Source of the DNA: Symbiodinium natans
Taxonomy: Eukaryota > Sar > Dinophyceae > Suessiales > Symbiodiniaceae
Assembly: GCA_905221605.1 (NCBI GenBank)
Contig: CAJNDS010002470.1
Location: forward strand, 316,001 to 380,000
DNA: 64,000 bases
Reading direction: 5' to 3'
The translations under genes were made by a program, and so were the position numbers. Below, one piece after another: positions 23,244 to 35,872 of this stretch (position 1 is the stretch's first letter; each line of letters starts with the position of its first letter). Below the pieces are notes generated by a model. It did no database searches, was not told where the DNA came from, and saw only the letters and a program-made list of their open reading frames with translations.

Positions 23244-24204
23244 GGGATCGCCGGGTACCTTTCTGGTCTGAGGCACCTTTCTAGGCTAGAAACAGGGGTA
23301 TATACGAGTTTCCCAGAATATGGGCCATGTCAATAGCCTAAGATTTGGGAGAGGGGTTTCCTATGCTAAGGATTAGCGCATTTTTTTTTGTGTTTTTTTT
23401 TTTTGGGGGGGGGAGGGGGGGGGGGGCGGGGGATTTTGGTACGCTTTGTTTTGGGAAGTGCACATTCTTGGGGGCTCGTTTCGGGGTCTACACGTCTCAG
23501 TGCGCCGCTCGCAGTGCTGGGCTGAGCACTGCAATCCTCCTACCGTAGGGTTTAGTGGGTTTGGGGTTCCTAAACCCTAAACCCTAAACCCTAAACCCTA
23601 AACTCCGTATAGGGGCAGCATCCATGGGCCCAAATACGCCAGGTATGGGGATTGTTTGGTCAGCTGAATCCTGAACCCTCGGTCAGCGAACCCAGCAACA
23701 AACCTGAAGTGTTTAATTTGCGTAAGTTGTGCAGGGTTCTCTTAGTCTTGCGAAGAGGATTTTAGGGTGCAGGCTCTTTGGGGGTAAGATCTGGATGTAA
23801 GAAATATTGTGCAGGCATGGGATTGTGAACGTTTCAGGGCAACACCAGTTCTTCCAGCCCTGAGCCCCAAGCACCATGCAGTTCCATCGATTGGGTGGAC
23901 GTGGCCTTCGATCGCACTCTCGGCGTGCTTCTGGTTGCTGGAGTGCCCCTGATCCAGGCTCGTGTGTGGTTTTTTCCTTGGGATCGAGGCCCGCGAGCTC
24001 GCGGGTGTTTTTTTTCGCCACGTTCATAGTGGGTTTAGGGGCTATTCCTAGACCTCACAGAGGCGCACAACCCGCCGAACTGCACAAACCCACCACACAC
24101 TGCTCTGGAACCCTTGAGGACGCGTCCATGCTTCATACTGACTCGGATGCCATCTTCCAGACATTCCGATGTCTAAAACCCATCGCCTCCCTTGTGAACT
24201 GCAG

Positions 24205-24285
24205 TGTTGCGGAGAGGTTTCAGAGGGCGGTGAGCTGGCCATTGGGGCGCCAGAAGCCATGGCGAAGGTTTTCGATTCCATGAAG
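24205..24285 (+). CDS. Candidate exon (27 codons), GC donor
   Basis: Between the acceptor ...CTGCAG and the donor AAG/GCCAGC there are 27 open codons containing GGELAIGAPEAMAKVFDSMK. The GC donor and the telomere-like block that starts 8 bases after it match the intron style of the LamG genes. The product is not recognised. Confidence 0.45.
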
Positions 24286-24292
24286 GCCAGCA

Positions 24293-24341
24293 TGTTTAGG
24301 GTTTAGGGTTTAGGGTTTAGGGTTTAGGGTTTAGGGTTTAG
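24293..24341. repeat. TTTAGGG block after candidate exon 24205-24285
   Basis: Six to seven units beginning 8 bases downstream of the GC donor. Confidence 0.95.
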
Positions 24342-25953
24342 TGAAAGCACGTTGACGTTTCGGACTTTGGGTTGTCAGATCACCATCGCCAATCCACTGC
24401 CACGTTGAATATCAGTACCCGAGACGTGTAAGCGGCTGTAGGCATGTCTACATAGTCTTTAGCTTCGAGTTGCTGCACGCGCAGATGGCCAAAGAGTTCC
24501 AATCTGCGGGCGGGGCTTTCCGCCAATCACTGACGGCAACCAGGATGAATCAAGCTAGAATGTGAAGGTCTCCGAAAGTACCAGAAGCATGTGAACTCGT
24601 GGATCTGGCTCAGAACTATGTATAATGCTACTCCTGTGGATCCCTAGTAATGAGGCTGCCTATTTCCTGGTGTAAGGAAGGCTTGTTGGTGCACCAGGAG
24701 TTCGCCTTGTGCATGTATGTCGGGAGGCCATGCTGACCCTACGACCTGCTTAAGAACCCCAAACAAATTTTAAAAAGCTATTCTTCCTCATTAACAAGGG
24801 TAATATAGCAATTCTTGTTTTTTGTTGATTTTCACTTCTTTTGGGGTTCTTAGAAGCAAATAGTAGTTACCAGGAGCTATGCCATGCCCTGAACCTGACT
24901 GAGGTCTCTTGTGCCGTTTGGGGTGCCTTTGCCGATCCAGAAATGCCACAGGCTCGGGTTTAGGGTTTAGGGTTTCGGGTTTAGGGTTTAGGGTTCGAAT
25001 GAGCTCGGATGATCTGCCGAAGGCGTACATAAACAGCGTTCTGTTTCAATGGCGATGCTGGCCTTGTCGGTCAGTGAAATATACAGCAGACAAAAGAGTT
25101 AGTCGCATGCTTAGGACTCAGAGTTCAAGGCTTACGTCTGAAGGCGGCGGAGTGTGGAAGCCTGCGTATCCAAGCAAAGCTCTGGAGGGGTTCTTGGGGC
25201 TTTAGTGGAATGTAGAACATGACAAAAACGAGATTCAAACATTTCGGGATCGTGTGGACCATGCGGGTTTAAGGAACGTGTGCCTGCACAACTGCCAGTC
25301 TGCAATGAGAGGTCCGAGCAAATGTGGATGTCGACATCAAGGACATCAGTGGAACAACGAGACAGATTTCACTATCCCACCACACGATGAGTCAGTCATG
25401 TAAGCAAGTACCCAGACAGACTGAAGGCGCGCACCAGTTTCCGAAAGGGCCTCCTACTCACCCTGAACCCTGAATCCACGCGCCGCGGCACTGCCCTGTG
25501 ATGTGCTAGCTTTCTCGTGTAGACTGGGATTTCTGGCCCTTACCATGCGTAGACACCCGAATCAAGACTCCAAGAACACCTTTGAGCACACCCGGGTCCT
25601 AAAAAATCAAAGAAGAAACCCCACAGTGGCAGGACAACGTCTGCTGGGTGCCCCAAGAAATCGCAGCCAAGCAGTTCAAAGGCCCAGGGACTACAGAAGC
25701 CGAGTCTTGGATTCGCCACTTTATGTAGAAGGTTTCTTCCGCGGACAGAACACGGAAACCGCTCCCAACGCGGCAGGCATGGACCTGCGCGTAGTCTGCA
25801 GTCGCCAACTGCAGGATGTGTTTCCTTACCTGCATCTTTTCATGTCCCGCTTTGGGAATCGAATCCGCTTCACCGCAAAGCCCCTTCGCAACAATTATGA
25901 AGTCAGGAAGGTGGGCGACCCCTCCCCCGGACTCAACCGACACCCGAAGAAAG

Positions 25954-26080
25954 AACTGCTGTGCCCGAAGCTGCCCAGCAGCTCAGGAATGCCGGCGCAA
26001 GTGCCGCGTCGGAACGACCTGCTCACACTTCAGCTGGAAGAACGGCGCCTGCCATCGCTTCCAAGCTGCAGAGCTCACGA
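25954..26080 (+). CDS. Exon-like segment with PAN/apple-type Cys pattern
   Basis: Read from 25954, the frame gives NCCARSCPAAQ, then ECRRKCRVGTTCSHFSWKNG and ACHRFQAAEL. The order EC..KC....TCSHFSW...ACHRF is the usual pattern of PAN/apple modules, which bind proteins or sugars. A possible GT donor follows ACGAG at 26080. It could be an upstream exon of the LamG gene at 37368, but no linking exons were found. A longer overlapping frame (25503-26129) has no recognisable features. Confidence 0.4.
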
Positions 26081-26263
26081 GGTTCTGTGGGCGTTTAAGA
26101 AGCAAGGCATGGTTTTGGTGTTGGGTTGAGGGTCACCCATCTACGCATGTTCTAGCTTGAATGGCTGCAGTACATCCTGATCTGAACTTTAAAACAACTT
26201 TACAATTTCAACCTCCAGGTCTGTCGAATCACGGTTGTTGCGTTGCACGCTTTGTTCCCTAAC

Positions 26264-26370
26264 ATGGGGGCTTACGAGAATTAGGGACCCCTCATATAGA
26301 CCCACAAATAGTAGGATTCCCTTTCTCATAAGGACCCCAATAGCATACCCCTAATGTCGGAAATCCCCAT
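26264..26370. repeat. MITE family B, copy 7
   Basis: Left ATGGGGGCTTACGAGAATTA, right CTAATGTCGGAAATCCCCAT; the core CAAATAGTAGGATTCCCTTT matches copies 2 and 6. Confidence 0.75.
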
Positions 26371-26434
26371 ATATCCTCCCAGGCTACGAGCTGCGGGCCG
26401 GTGGGCCACTTGCCATCCACAGTGCACAGTTGCG

Positions 26435-26506
26435 GTTTTAGGGTTTAGGGTTTAGGGTTTAGGGTTTAGGGTTTAGGGTTTAGGGTTTAGGGTTTAGGGT
26501 TTGAAG
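26435..26506. repeat. TTTAGGG block
   Basis: Nine to ten perfect units, close to the left end of MITE A copy 3. Confidence 0.95.
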
Positions 26507-26532
26507 ACTTGCCAGCTCTGGTTTGCTTTACA

Positions 26533-26679
26533 TACTTGGAGGCTCACGGCACTTATTCGCCAACTAAAACCTGCACTCATAACCCACAGATAAGCCCCTT
26601 AAGTGCCCTAAGATGGCTAACATTTGGTGATGTAAGTACAGTTATTATTGGGCGAATAAGTACCCTGAACCTCGAAGTA
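26533..26679. repeat. MITE family A, copy 3
   Basis: Ends TACTTGGAGGCTCACGG and CCCTGAACCTCGAAGTA; inner ACTTATTCGCC mirrored by GGCGAATAAGT. A TTTAGGG block starts directly at its right end. Confidence 0.8.
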
Positions 26680-26681
26680 GG

Positions 26682-26752
26682 GGTTAGGGTTTAGGGTTTA
26701 GGGTTTAGGGTTTAGGGTTTAGGGTTTAGGGTTTAGGGTTTAGGGCCTAGGG
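26682..26752. repeat. TTTAGGG block
   Basis: Eight units immediately beyond the right end of MITE A copy 3. Confidence 0.95.
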
Positions 26753-28505
26753 TTGAGGGTAGGAGTTAAGGCAGCCTAGGGTCGACTGAGGACGAAGTAT
26801 GAGACTCTGGCCAAAGTCGCCTGTGACGCGGAGACGTGCCTCACTGTGGAGGATGCACACTGGAGGAATTCAGGCGCGGAACGTTTAGGGTTTAGGGTTT
26901 AGGGTTTAGAGGGTTTTGAGAAAGCCCGATAATCCCATCTACCCTGAACCCACTCACTTCCGCTGTCTTCAACACGGTAGAGCCCAACTAAGTTTTTGAG
27001 TATTTTTGGAGGCGTCTACTGCCCGCTGGGCAGCGCGGAGCATGGGCGGGTCTACCGGAAGAAGGCGCTTTCTCTGAGCAGATGCCTTGCGTGACGTTTA
27101 GACAGGCGAGGCTTGTACTGCAAGAAATGGCTCTTTACACGACAGAGGTGTCCGACCCTCCGGAAGCTGCATGAATCCCATAGACGCCTCGACACTGCAC
27201 CTGCAACCGCCACCAGGCCAATACCACGGAAGATGCTTTCTACCTGGAGCCCTTCGGATGCCTTCGGGTGCGCGGTGGTGTTAACCGCTGCACAGCGTGC
27301 AAGCTTGAGATGTTGATTTCCACAAATAGTCTTAACCCTAATTGAAGTCCCTGGTTCTCTTTTTACAGGACTGCTACTTGCAGTCGGTGGCTTGTCATGG
27401 ACCCAGCGGCTTTCTTAATCAACATTCGTGGAAATTGGCGGCAAGACTGCTTTGAATATGGGAAACCCGAAACCCGAAACCCTAAACCCTAAACCCTAAA
27501 CCCTAAACCCTATAAACCCCCAAACCCCCAAACCCTAAACCCTGAACACCCCCCCAAACCCTAAACCCTTCAAATCCGCTGAGGCCCTACGACCTGGCAC
27601 TTCATCGAAGCAGCAAGGTGTCCGGGAGCTGTGCTGCCGGGGAGCCACGGATGCAACTCGCAGCGGTTCTTGCGACCTTGGGTTTAGAGTTTAGTTTGGG
27701 GCTTAATTAGAGTTTTTCTTCTATTTGCTCAAGAACTCCCCCCAAAAATGAAGAAGCATATTTTTGTTGGGGGTTCTTTAGCAAATGGTAGTAATGCACG
27801 GCACCAGCATTGAGAAGAGCCCCAGGTAGTTTGAGGGGAGCATGTGTGCACATTGGCATACTGAGCTGTTCTCAGGAGAGCTTCTGGGGTCAAATTGGCG
27901 TGAGAGCAAGGATGCACTTACTGTGCTCAGCGATGTATGGAATGTGCAGAGACGGCCATGGACGGTCAAGATTTGCAAGGGTGCGTGAATCCGCTGGATT
28001 TCGGGCGGATCCACTGTTGGCACTTCTTGAGAGCTTGCCCTTTCCGGTAGAAACCCTAAACCCTAAACCCTAAACCCTAAGAACCCTTGCAAGCCCTCAT
28101 AGGGCCCCCATAAGGCCTCTTGCAGTCGCATGCGGTAGTTCGGTCGTGCAGGCGTGAAAGCCAAGGGTATTTTGAGCTCACGGAAAGCTTTGACATATCA
28201 ATGGGTAGACGGTTGAGGGTTTAGGCTTTAATAGGCTTTAATTCCAGATGTTTATTGCGGCTCACCAATAACATCTCCAATTACAAGAGCAGCAGTAGAT
28301 GAACCTGGCAAAGTAGCGTGTGCTCGATCTACACCAGATCAATTCTCATCGGAATATGGATGAATATGGGATCTAAATTTCCCTAAACCCTGAACCCTGA
28401 ACTCTCCAGGATTGGCTCATCCGTGCACCTGCTGCCTCAGACTACGCAGATGCAAAGGCTGGGCACTATGAGCTCAAAGGCGCCTGGGCTTCTAGGGGGC
28501 GCATG

Positions 28506-28582
28506 GGGCTTGCAATGGGGTTTAGGTTTAGGGTTTAGGGTTTAGGGTTTAGGGTTTAGGGTTTAGGGTTTAGGGCTTACAA
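28506..28582. repeat. TTTAGGG block with flanking duplication
   Basis: GGGCTTGCAA (28506-28515) and GGGCTTACAA (28573-28582) bracket eight units. Confidence 0.8.
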
Positions 28583-28758
28583 GGGCTTGTAAAGGTTTGC
28601 CAGGGTTTGTAACGATTTCGAGGAACCCATGAGGGTTTGATTTTGGGTTCATGGAGCAGCCTTCGAGTCAAGTCCAAAACCTTTGAGAGCACTGAGGCCT
28701 ATCCTTTCGAGACCCTAGGTACATCGATAAGTCAGCTTCGTGAGCTTGGAGCATCCGC

Positions 28759-28813
28759 CGTTTGTTGGAGCTTAACCCTAAACCCTAAACCCTAAACCCG
28801 TTTGGTGGAGCTT
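28759..28813. repeat. CCCTAAA block with flanking duplication
   Basis: CGTTTGTTGGAGCTT (28759-28773) and CGTTTGGTGGAGCTT (28799-28813) bracket about three and a half units; 14 of 15 bases match. Confidence 0.9.
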
Positions 28814-30847
28814 TGGGGCTATGGATGGAGGCTTCAGGGTCAAGTTTAGGGTTCAGGAGTGCGTTGGGATCATGCTGTGGGGCGCCGGCTCAGGCAACGT
28901 GCTGAAGTGCATCCCTCGCAAGTCATTTTCGGTGCAGCTCCTTGGCTTGCAGGCTTTGGGGGCATATTGGTATATGTGTATGTGTATATATATATATATA
29001 TATGTTACGATTTAGAATTGTTATCGAGTTTGTAACATTTTGTTATTTCAAGATTTTTACTCTTGGTAAGATGCTCTTTTTTGACGAAGACCCCAGAGAC
29101 CCGACACCACGCACACATGGCCTCCCTTCCTGGGGTCGGGTTGCCTTCAGTTGAGAAATTCAGTTCGGTCCGTGTCGGGCAGGCGAACATCAAAATCCCC
29201 CTGCGCTTACTATCTCTGCCCTGCTCGGACGTGCGCCCATGAGCATGGAGCGCACAGCTGGTGTCGAGGGCGAATCATGATCTATCCACACAAATAATGG
29301 GAGCCTAAGAAAAGCTAAGAGAAACTAGACCCCGGCACCAGTCACAGGCACCAGTCACAAGCAAGGCCTGGCCCGTAAGTTGGCCCATGGCCTGCAAGGG
29401 GCGGCTATAGCAAAGTATACGAAGATGAGCCCAGACCCTCAGAATGAGCCAAGGCCCTGGGCCAAGCAAAGAGCATCATGAAATCTGACGAGGGCCTTGC
29501 ACAATAAAGTTGGAGCTTGCACTCCCGGCAAGAACTTCAAGATACCGTTTGAAGTTTGAGATCATGTCTAGTTGCGGCAAGAGAACTGAGAGCTTCATGT
29601 GGAGCACCACAACCAGTTGGTGAAGCAACGTGCTGGCACCAACTGGTAACATTGACCGGTATGATCACAAGCTCATCATTGGACTCGGAAACCTGGCCAG
29701 ACTGCTGTCAGCAAAATCCACACGACGGACATCTATGTCCAAACGCGATGGGTGCGAAAGGGCACGAAGGCGCAGCTCATCTCCGGCGTCGCTAACTCCA
29801 CTTATTGTTCAGATTTGGCCCCACCCACCTACCCGGTTCAGAGTTCGGGGTTTAGGGTTTAGGGTTAAAAAGACGCAAGACTGAGAAGAACTGGGCTGAG
29901 CCTCTGATCTGTTTCTGAGGTTTCAGGTGCGAGATTGCCGCAAGCCGGCACAGCTGGACGCCCCGGACCAGGCCATCTTCCCTGAATCCCGTCAGTCCTG
30001 AGACAGAAGCCCTCAACCATCATTCGCATAAGCCCTGTAGAAGCTGTACTGCAAACTTTCAGGGTTGGACGTGCTTCCGTGCCCCCTGTCCATGATCATG
30101 GGCTGCAACGAGAGATGGGTCCAGGAAACATCCTGCGCTTCATGTGTGCCAGGTCCTGCGTCTTTTGTGTTTTGCAGCTGCCTCTTAGCACAAGAAAAAA
30201 GCCAAAAAGCAGGAACCCTAAACCAAAAAGTGCTTCCTAAATTTACTCTAGGGGTCGGAATAATTATACTACAATAACCCCCCCCAAAACCCGATTCTAA
30301 CTATTCAGGCCCCGAAAAGTAACTTGGCAATGTCAGGTTATCCCGAGCCTGGTGGCTGACGATCCTGGCACGAGAGCTCCACAGGAGCCGTGTCCCTAAG
30401 GGTCCATGCACCTAAATGCGAATTATTGGGGCCTTAAAGTAGGGTTTAGGGTTTTGGGTTTGGGTTTTGGGTTTTGGGTTGTATACACACTACAACACAC
30501 TACAAGATCCCAAGCCCTGTTGGCGTTGAAGGACTTCTGGCTGCATCCTTGCGACTGCGCCCCCGAGCAATGGGGAAAGGCAGTCCCAGTGAATGAGGCG
30601 CAGTCTGCATAAGGCTTAGGGTTAGGGTTTAGGGTTTAGGATGCAGAGTTTAGGGTTTAGGGTTTAGGGTTTAAGGGCCCTTAGAGGCTTAGGATATTGG
30701 GGCTTTTGACATGGGATTGGGGAGATGTGTGCTTGCCTCCCCTCCCTCCAGTTGTTGCTGAGGACCCTGGGGCGTAGGCACTGCAACTTGTTGACCCTTC
30801 CTTGCCTGTAGGGCTTATAGGAGCAAATTGAGATGCCCAGAATGGCC

Positions 30848-31054
30848 ATATATATATATATATATATTTCTATATGTATATATCTATCTATCTATATATA
30901 TATATGTATATGTGTACATATATGTATATATCATATATACATACATATATGATATATACATATAATATACATGTGTATATATATATATATACATATATTA
31001 TATTCACACATACAATATTTACATATGAAATAGCTTGCCCATGTTTAAACACAG

Positions 31055-31108
<54 letters not shown>

Positions 31109-31175
31109 CTATATATATATATATATACATATATGTATAGATGTGTGTGTGTACATTATATATATATATATATGC
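30848..31175. repeat. AT-rich microsatellite region
   Basis: Several (TA)n tracts (30848-30906, 31060-31102, 31155-31172) with ACATATATG-type spacers. Confidence 0.93.
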
Positions 31176-33312
31176 ACAGATATGGGTGGTGGGCTACAAT
31201 CCTTGGTCGCCTGCTCACAGGAATCCTGGGAGGCGATCCCATCGGGAAGCAGCAACGAGCACCCCGCCTTCAAATGAAGTCCTCGTATACGTCTGGGCTC
31301 TCAGGGTTCAGGGTTTACGGGTTAGGGTTTAGGGTTTAGGGTTAAAGTTATGGACGGTCTTCTGGGTCATTGGGGGTTTTAGCGCTTTTTGTCCGGGATT
31401 TTCGGCTGATTCGACCCGGCTTCATGAGTCCGCGAGATGCCCTACGACGTATGCGTCGGAAATCGCTTTCAGTTCCGAGATCGGGCCCCGGGATTGCAAG
31501 CCAAACCCGAGTTGCTTCCAGCGCCTTTTACATTTTTCGCAAGTGCAATGTGGAGAGACATCTACTCCCCTGTCTGTCTACGTAAGGCCCTTGGTCTTAA
31601 TCCCTATAAGCCACTAAGCCCCCCTTGCCACAAACCCCTTCAAGCTTAAAAGCCTTCTTCCTAAGGTACATCGCAGCACCGTATGCAATCGTCTCAGGCG
31701 CGGGGGTCTAGCTTTTTCCTGGGATACCATGGATAGACGACATGCAGAGCACTTCCTTACAGGAATCAAGTCACAAAGGATGCTGCCGATCAATTGTTTG
31801 ACTCTTGCAAATGCCACCCTGAGGACAGTTTGTTTGCCCGTCCAGGCGCGCAGGGCGAACCATCGCATAAGCATATACACGCCAGCACGACCTTCGTAGA
31901 GGCCCTTGGAGCATCTTCTATACACAGAGAATATGTTGCTGCGTGGACGGCCCGGCTGAGCATTGGGGGGGTGGATGGTTGATCAGCTGTGCCACTGAAG
32001 CAAAGTTCATCCTTGCAAAAATTTCTACCTTCAACCAAAAAGCAGGGCAACCCATCCCTCCCTAGAGGCAGCTGCTTGGGCAGCACTGGGACACCGAATC
32101 CGCCGCCTGGCATGGAGAGTGCTGCCAACTGTACATATGGTCGTTATGGTCTAGACCTCATCAAGCCTGCGAAGAGTAGACCCCTTGAACTCCAGTAGCG
32201 AACTCCGCCAAAGCCTGAAATGTCTGCACCCAAAACTACGGGCAGACACAGGGTGCTCCCAAAACCCACAAACCCCCCTTTACCCGAAGCCGGGCCCAGG
32301 GAAGGGCCTCGGTAGGGGGCTGTTTATGGAGCCTTATGCAGGGCAAGTTTGGGCCTACAAGCCTCGGAATCAAGTCGGTGGCGTGACACTGGCCGATGCC
32401 ACTGCTTCATCTGCAGAGGCAACACTTGAATCGACCTGGGAAGGTCGAAACATGCTCGTTGAAATCACCGGCCCCCGGCTTGAAACAGATTGCCAACGCA
32501 CCTGAAACGCACCACCCTCCATCTGGGGGGTGTCCAAAATTAGGGGTCTTCTTGGGGTCCGTACAAGTCCAGACTACTTTCCGAAACATAAGCCAAGATT
32601 GAGCAGGTCGTAAACAGTTACAGACAGGGGACATGGGTGCTTGAAGACGAATAAGCAAAAACACTGCAAGCCCTAAACCCCAATGTCGTAAGTATGGATA
32701 GGTTGACACGTGCGTCCTCGCCTGACCCTTACAGCCCTCAACTCAAAGTGTGCTAGACCAAACCTGTGAACAGCGCCAGAGAAGCCAATATTACTACAAG
32801 CAATCCTAGTGTGAAGAGTATATTAATCACATGAAGGAAAATTAGTTGCATATCAATATCTCTAAACAGTCTCCCAGGAAGTCATGGAGCGCGCAGATTG
32901 TGAGGCCCGGTGCCGCCAGGACATCTGGGCATGGGGGCCACGGGAGAAAGGTTGCGGTTTTGTGGTGCTTTGAGGGAAGTTTGATGGTTTTTAGATTTCT
33001 GGCCGGTTCTCTGGTTTGAAGCGCTTGAGGTTTCGGGTTTGGGGCTTACGGTCAGCTTTACAAGGTTTAGGAGACTCAGGGTCCGGGTTCAGACCTCCAG
33101 ATCGGTTCGCAGGGTCATCGACTCAGGCTTGAGATGTTAAATCTAGGGCAAGCTAATGCAGGACGCTGGGCTTGAGGCTTTAGGGTTAGGGTTTCGGGTT
33201 TATGGGGCTTAGGAAATCTGAAAAGAGAACGTTGCTTGAGGGAAGGGTGCTTGAAGTTCCAGGTCTTGGGGTTCCCGTGTCCCAGAGTTGGCACAAGTTA
33301 GCATCTATGCAG

Positions 33313-33449
33313 AAAGTTAAAGCCCTCATCGCAAAGCACCCAAGCAGGACTCGAAGTGCAAGTACTTCTGGCACGGCACGCAGCACTCCGCGAGCGTATG
33401 CCGAACATTTCGAGCTTGCGATGTCTTGGCATCCTGCCTCACCTGAGAG
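33313..33449 (+). CDS. Candidate exon (45 codons)
   Basis: Acceptor TATGCAG and donor GAGAG/GTAGGC enclose an open frame with KVKALIAKHPSRTRSAS and AYAEHFELAMSWHPASPE. The splice sites look canonical. No family is recognised. Confidence 0.4.
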
Positions 33450-34161
33450 GTAGGCCCGGTAGGCCGGTAGGCCCTTGGGACATTCTATCTTTCCCCCTTG
33501 TTGGGTTTAGGAGGATCATATTCAGGGATGTTTTTTTCAGGGGGTTCTGAGGGCCACCCTGGTGTATGTCTTGTCAGCTTATTTCTCTACGTCGAGGTTG
33601 ACGACTGTGAGCTTCAAGTACCTTCGTCGAGGGGAAAGCATTCAACCGTAGATCTGGCTTGGGAGTTGTCGTAGAGCCGTTTCTTCTCTTCAGCAATCGG
33701 TCCATGTTCCTTCCTGCTCCTCCTACCCGTACCCCTCCATTCATCTGGCCATGCCTCGTTGCTCTAGTCAGCAAGTTCCCGCATTTGCTTCCAATGGTAA
33801 CTGCACTCTGACTCCTCGACGCATGCTTCTTTTTGCTCGTCCGCCACAGTTCCAGTAGCAGATGCACAACCAGAAGCGACCGCAGTTGCGTTGACGCAGC
33901 GAAGCATACTGGTTCTTAGGTATTTCCCCATAGGTTCCTTTAAAGGGATATTTAGGGCAACACAAGGTCCTTAATTCCCTAGTTCAGAACGTATAGGGCC
34001 GAGACAAGCAAACCCGGACAGCCCTCAGGTTCGCGAGTTCGGCCTTGACGGGACGCTGTCCGCAATGCCCAGGCAGAAGACGTGCCAGGTGCAGCGGGGG
34101 AGGGTCGCTGGTGGCTTCGTACTTCAACCCCAAAATCTCAACCTTAAGCCCGGAACCCTGT

Positions 34162-34292
34162 ATGGGGGTTCAGAAAGTAGGGGACCCCCCAAATTTCGAC
34201 CCCCAACTAGTAGGATTCCCTTATAGTAAGGACCGCGAGAAGGTACCCCCTAATTTCGGAAACCCCAAACCCTAAACCCAAAACCCCATATA
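34162..34292. repeat. MITE family B, copy 8, with CCCTAAA inside its right end
   Basis: Left ATGGGGGTTCAGAAAGTAGG, right TAATTTCGGAAACCCC, then CCCTAAACCCAAAA and only after that CCCCATATA. The terminal repeat thus seems split by a short telomere-like insertion. Confidence 0.65.
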
Positions 34293-34599
34293 TGTCCAGG
34301 TGGCTGATGCCAACCTCTGCTGGCTGACGACGATGCGTCGGTCTTTCCTGGCAAGGCCGTGAGCGCAACGGCTGATAGACACCTATACGACATTGTCCGG
34401 AGTTAAGGTTACGGGTAGGGTTTAGGGTGTCTAGAGTTTCTAGGGTTTCTATTAGGGCTGTTTTGGGACCGTTTCGGGCTTTGCATCGACTGGGAAGGTG
34501 CCGGTCGCAGGGACAGATGCCACCATGGCGGAACTCACCTTTAGCATCCTTGCTTGCTTCAGGGCATGCCGACATTTCGTAGCAGTTGCGTAGATTCGG

Positions 34600-34625
<26 letters not shown>

Positions 34626-34630
<5 letters not shown>

Positions 34631-34733
34631 GGTACTTCTCTAAATATTGGTCCCTTTTGGGGAGGCCCTTTAAAGGGTGCCGCCTTTTCATGCGTACTCA
34701 AAAAGGGACCCTAGTTTAGAGAACTACCCATAT
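34626..34733. repeat. MITE family F
   Basis: Ends ATATGGGTACTTCTCTAAA and TTTAGAGAACTACCCATAT; the inner TTGGTCCCTTTTGGGG is mirrored by AAAAAGGGACC. One copy in the window. Confidence 0.75.
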
Positions 34734-34760
34734 GTCAGCTATGGCAGCTATCTTTTGCAG

Positions 34761-34824
34761 GCCTCCATCGGCGAATCCCAAGAGCGGTGCGAAGGCGGAG
34801 GCCCTCTTGCTTTACATGGCCGTG
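34761..34824 (+). CDS. Candidate exon
   Basis: Acceptor TTTTGCAG, then PPSANPKSGAKAEALLLYMA (phase 1), then a GT donor. It lies just 3' of a hairpin element (34626-34733). Not recognised. Confidence 0.3.
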
Positions 34825-35403
34825 GTTATAAGTTATAAGGGGTTGCAGATGTTACTGGAGGCCTCTGAATATGCTGGCCTCTGGCAAAATAGCTTAAAAC
34901 CCTATGTTTCAATGGGAGCCCGATTCGAACGCACCCTGTCGCTTGGGAATGTGGGGCACTTTGTGTCAGGTAGTGTAGAGTTTGCCTTGGTTAGAAATTT
35001 GAACATTCAGAACATCGTCTGGAAAGGATACCCGGCAGAAAAGATGAGGATATGACTCATGCGACATGATGTAGGCTGTAGGCTGTATATTGGTCTGAGA
35101 TCACTTTTGAAGGTCGTGTTTCAGCGGCAGAGTTCAGGGCCTGAAGGTTTGCGAACGCATGCACATGGTCTGGTCAGTTAACCCGTCGCCGGTCGCCGCA
35201 AGAGCACACGTCCAGAAACACCTCGACCCTAATCCCTGATCAGCAAGCAGCCGCTCTTTTCGTGGCTCTAGTGTCTCCATCCCCCGACTAACTGCCAACA
35301 TCGCTATCTCGCTGCCGCTGCTCAACTACCATTTTCAAACCTGACTACTGCCCCAAAACTACACGAAACCCCCTACACCCTGAAAAACCGAAACCTAAAC
35401 ACT

Positions 35404-35597
35404 AAACTGGCTGTTAATTCTTGATGTGTCTGGTGTGCAGTATCCTGACTATGGATTCTCCTGAACCCTAAACCATCCTAAACCCTCAACCTTCAACCCT
35501 AAACCCTAAAAACCCTGAAAACCCTAAAAACCCTAAAAACCCTAAAAACCCCAAACCCTAAGCCCCTAACCTAAACTGGTTCTTAAAATTCTTGAAG
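35404..35597. repeat. CCCTAAA / CCCTAAAAA block with flanking duplication
   Basis: AAACTGGCTGTTAATTCTTG (35404-35423) recurs as AAACTGGTTCTTAAAATTCT (35573-35592); the block lies between, with about 40 bases of unique sequence. Confidence 0.75.
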
Positions 35598-35632
35598 CCC
35601 TAGGCTCCTAGAGCTTATACGCGCCCTGCGAG

Positions 35633-35698
35633 GCGGAGATCGCCCCGATGCCCAAGAAGCCGGCCGATCCGCCGAGCAGCAAGATGCTGGGACGAATG
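35633..35698 (+). CDS. Candidate exon (22 codons)
   Basis: Acceptor CTGCGAG, then AEIAPMPKKPADPPSSKM and LGRM, then the donor GTAGCT, followed at once by a TTTAGGG block. It is a Pro/Lys-rich linker type and may belong to the LamG gene that begins further downstream. Not recognised. Confidence 0.45.
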
Positions 35699-35701
35699 GT
35701 A

Positions 35702-35872
35702 GCTTTGGGTTTAGGGTTTAGGGTTTATTGTTTAGGGTTTAGGGGTTTGGGGTTTGGGGTTTGGGGTTTAGGGTTGAGGGTTGAGGGTTTAGGGATTTAG
35801 GTTTAGGGTTTTGGGGTTTGGGGCGTAGGGTTTATGGTCTAGGGTTTAGGGTTTAGGGTTTAGGGTTTAGGG
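35702..35872. repeat. TTTAGGG / TTTGGGG block
   Basis: More than 20 units starting four bases after the GT donor of candidate exon 35633-35698. Confidence 0.95.

Larger units (their letters stand above)
9751..24204. other. Region summary 9751-24204
   Basis: Dominated by telomere-like blocks, AT microsatellites and MITEs A, B, C and D. Short open frames exist between them, but none has a second copy, a known motif or a clear pair of splice sites. Confidence 0.5.
26753..33312. other. Region summary 26753-33312
   Basis: Telomere-like blocks at 26884-26910, 27466-27570, 28051-28082, 28520-28575, 28774-28799, 29848-29868, 30440-30480, 30618-30675 and 31304-31345, and an AT-rich region. A stretch at 29550-29780 looks coding in places (YDHKLIIGLGNLARLLSAK), but its borders are unclear. 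Confidence 0.4.

Noticed and set aside
25503-26129. 208-codon frame
   Set aside because: Longest host-type frame, but without motifs or a plausible composition. The overlapping frame with the PAN-like cysteine pattern is better supported.
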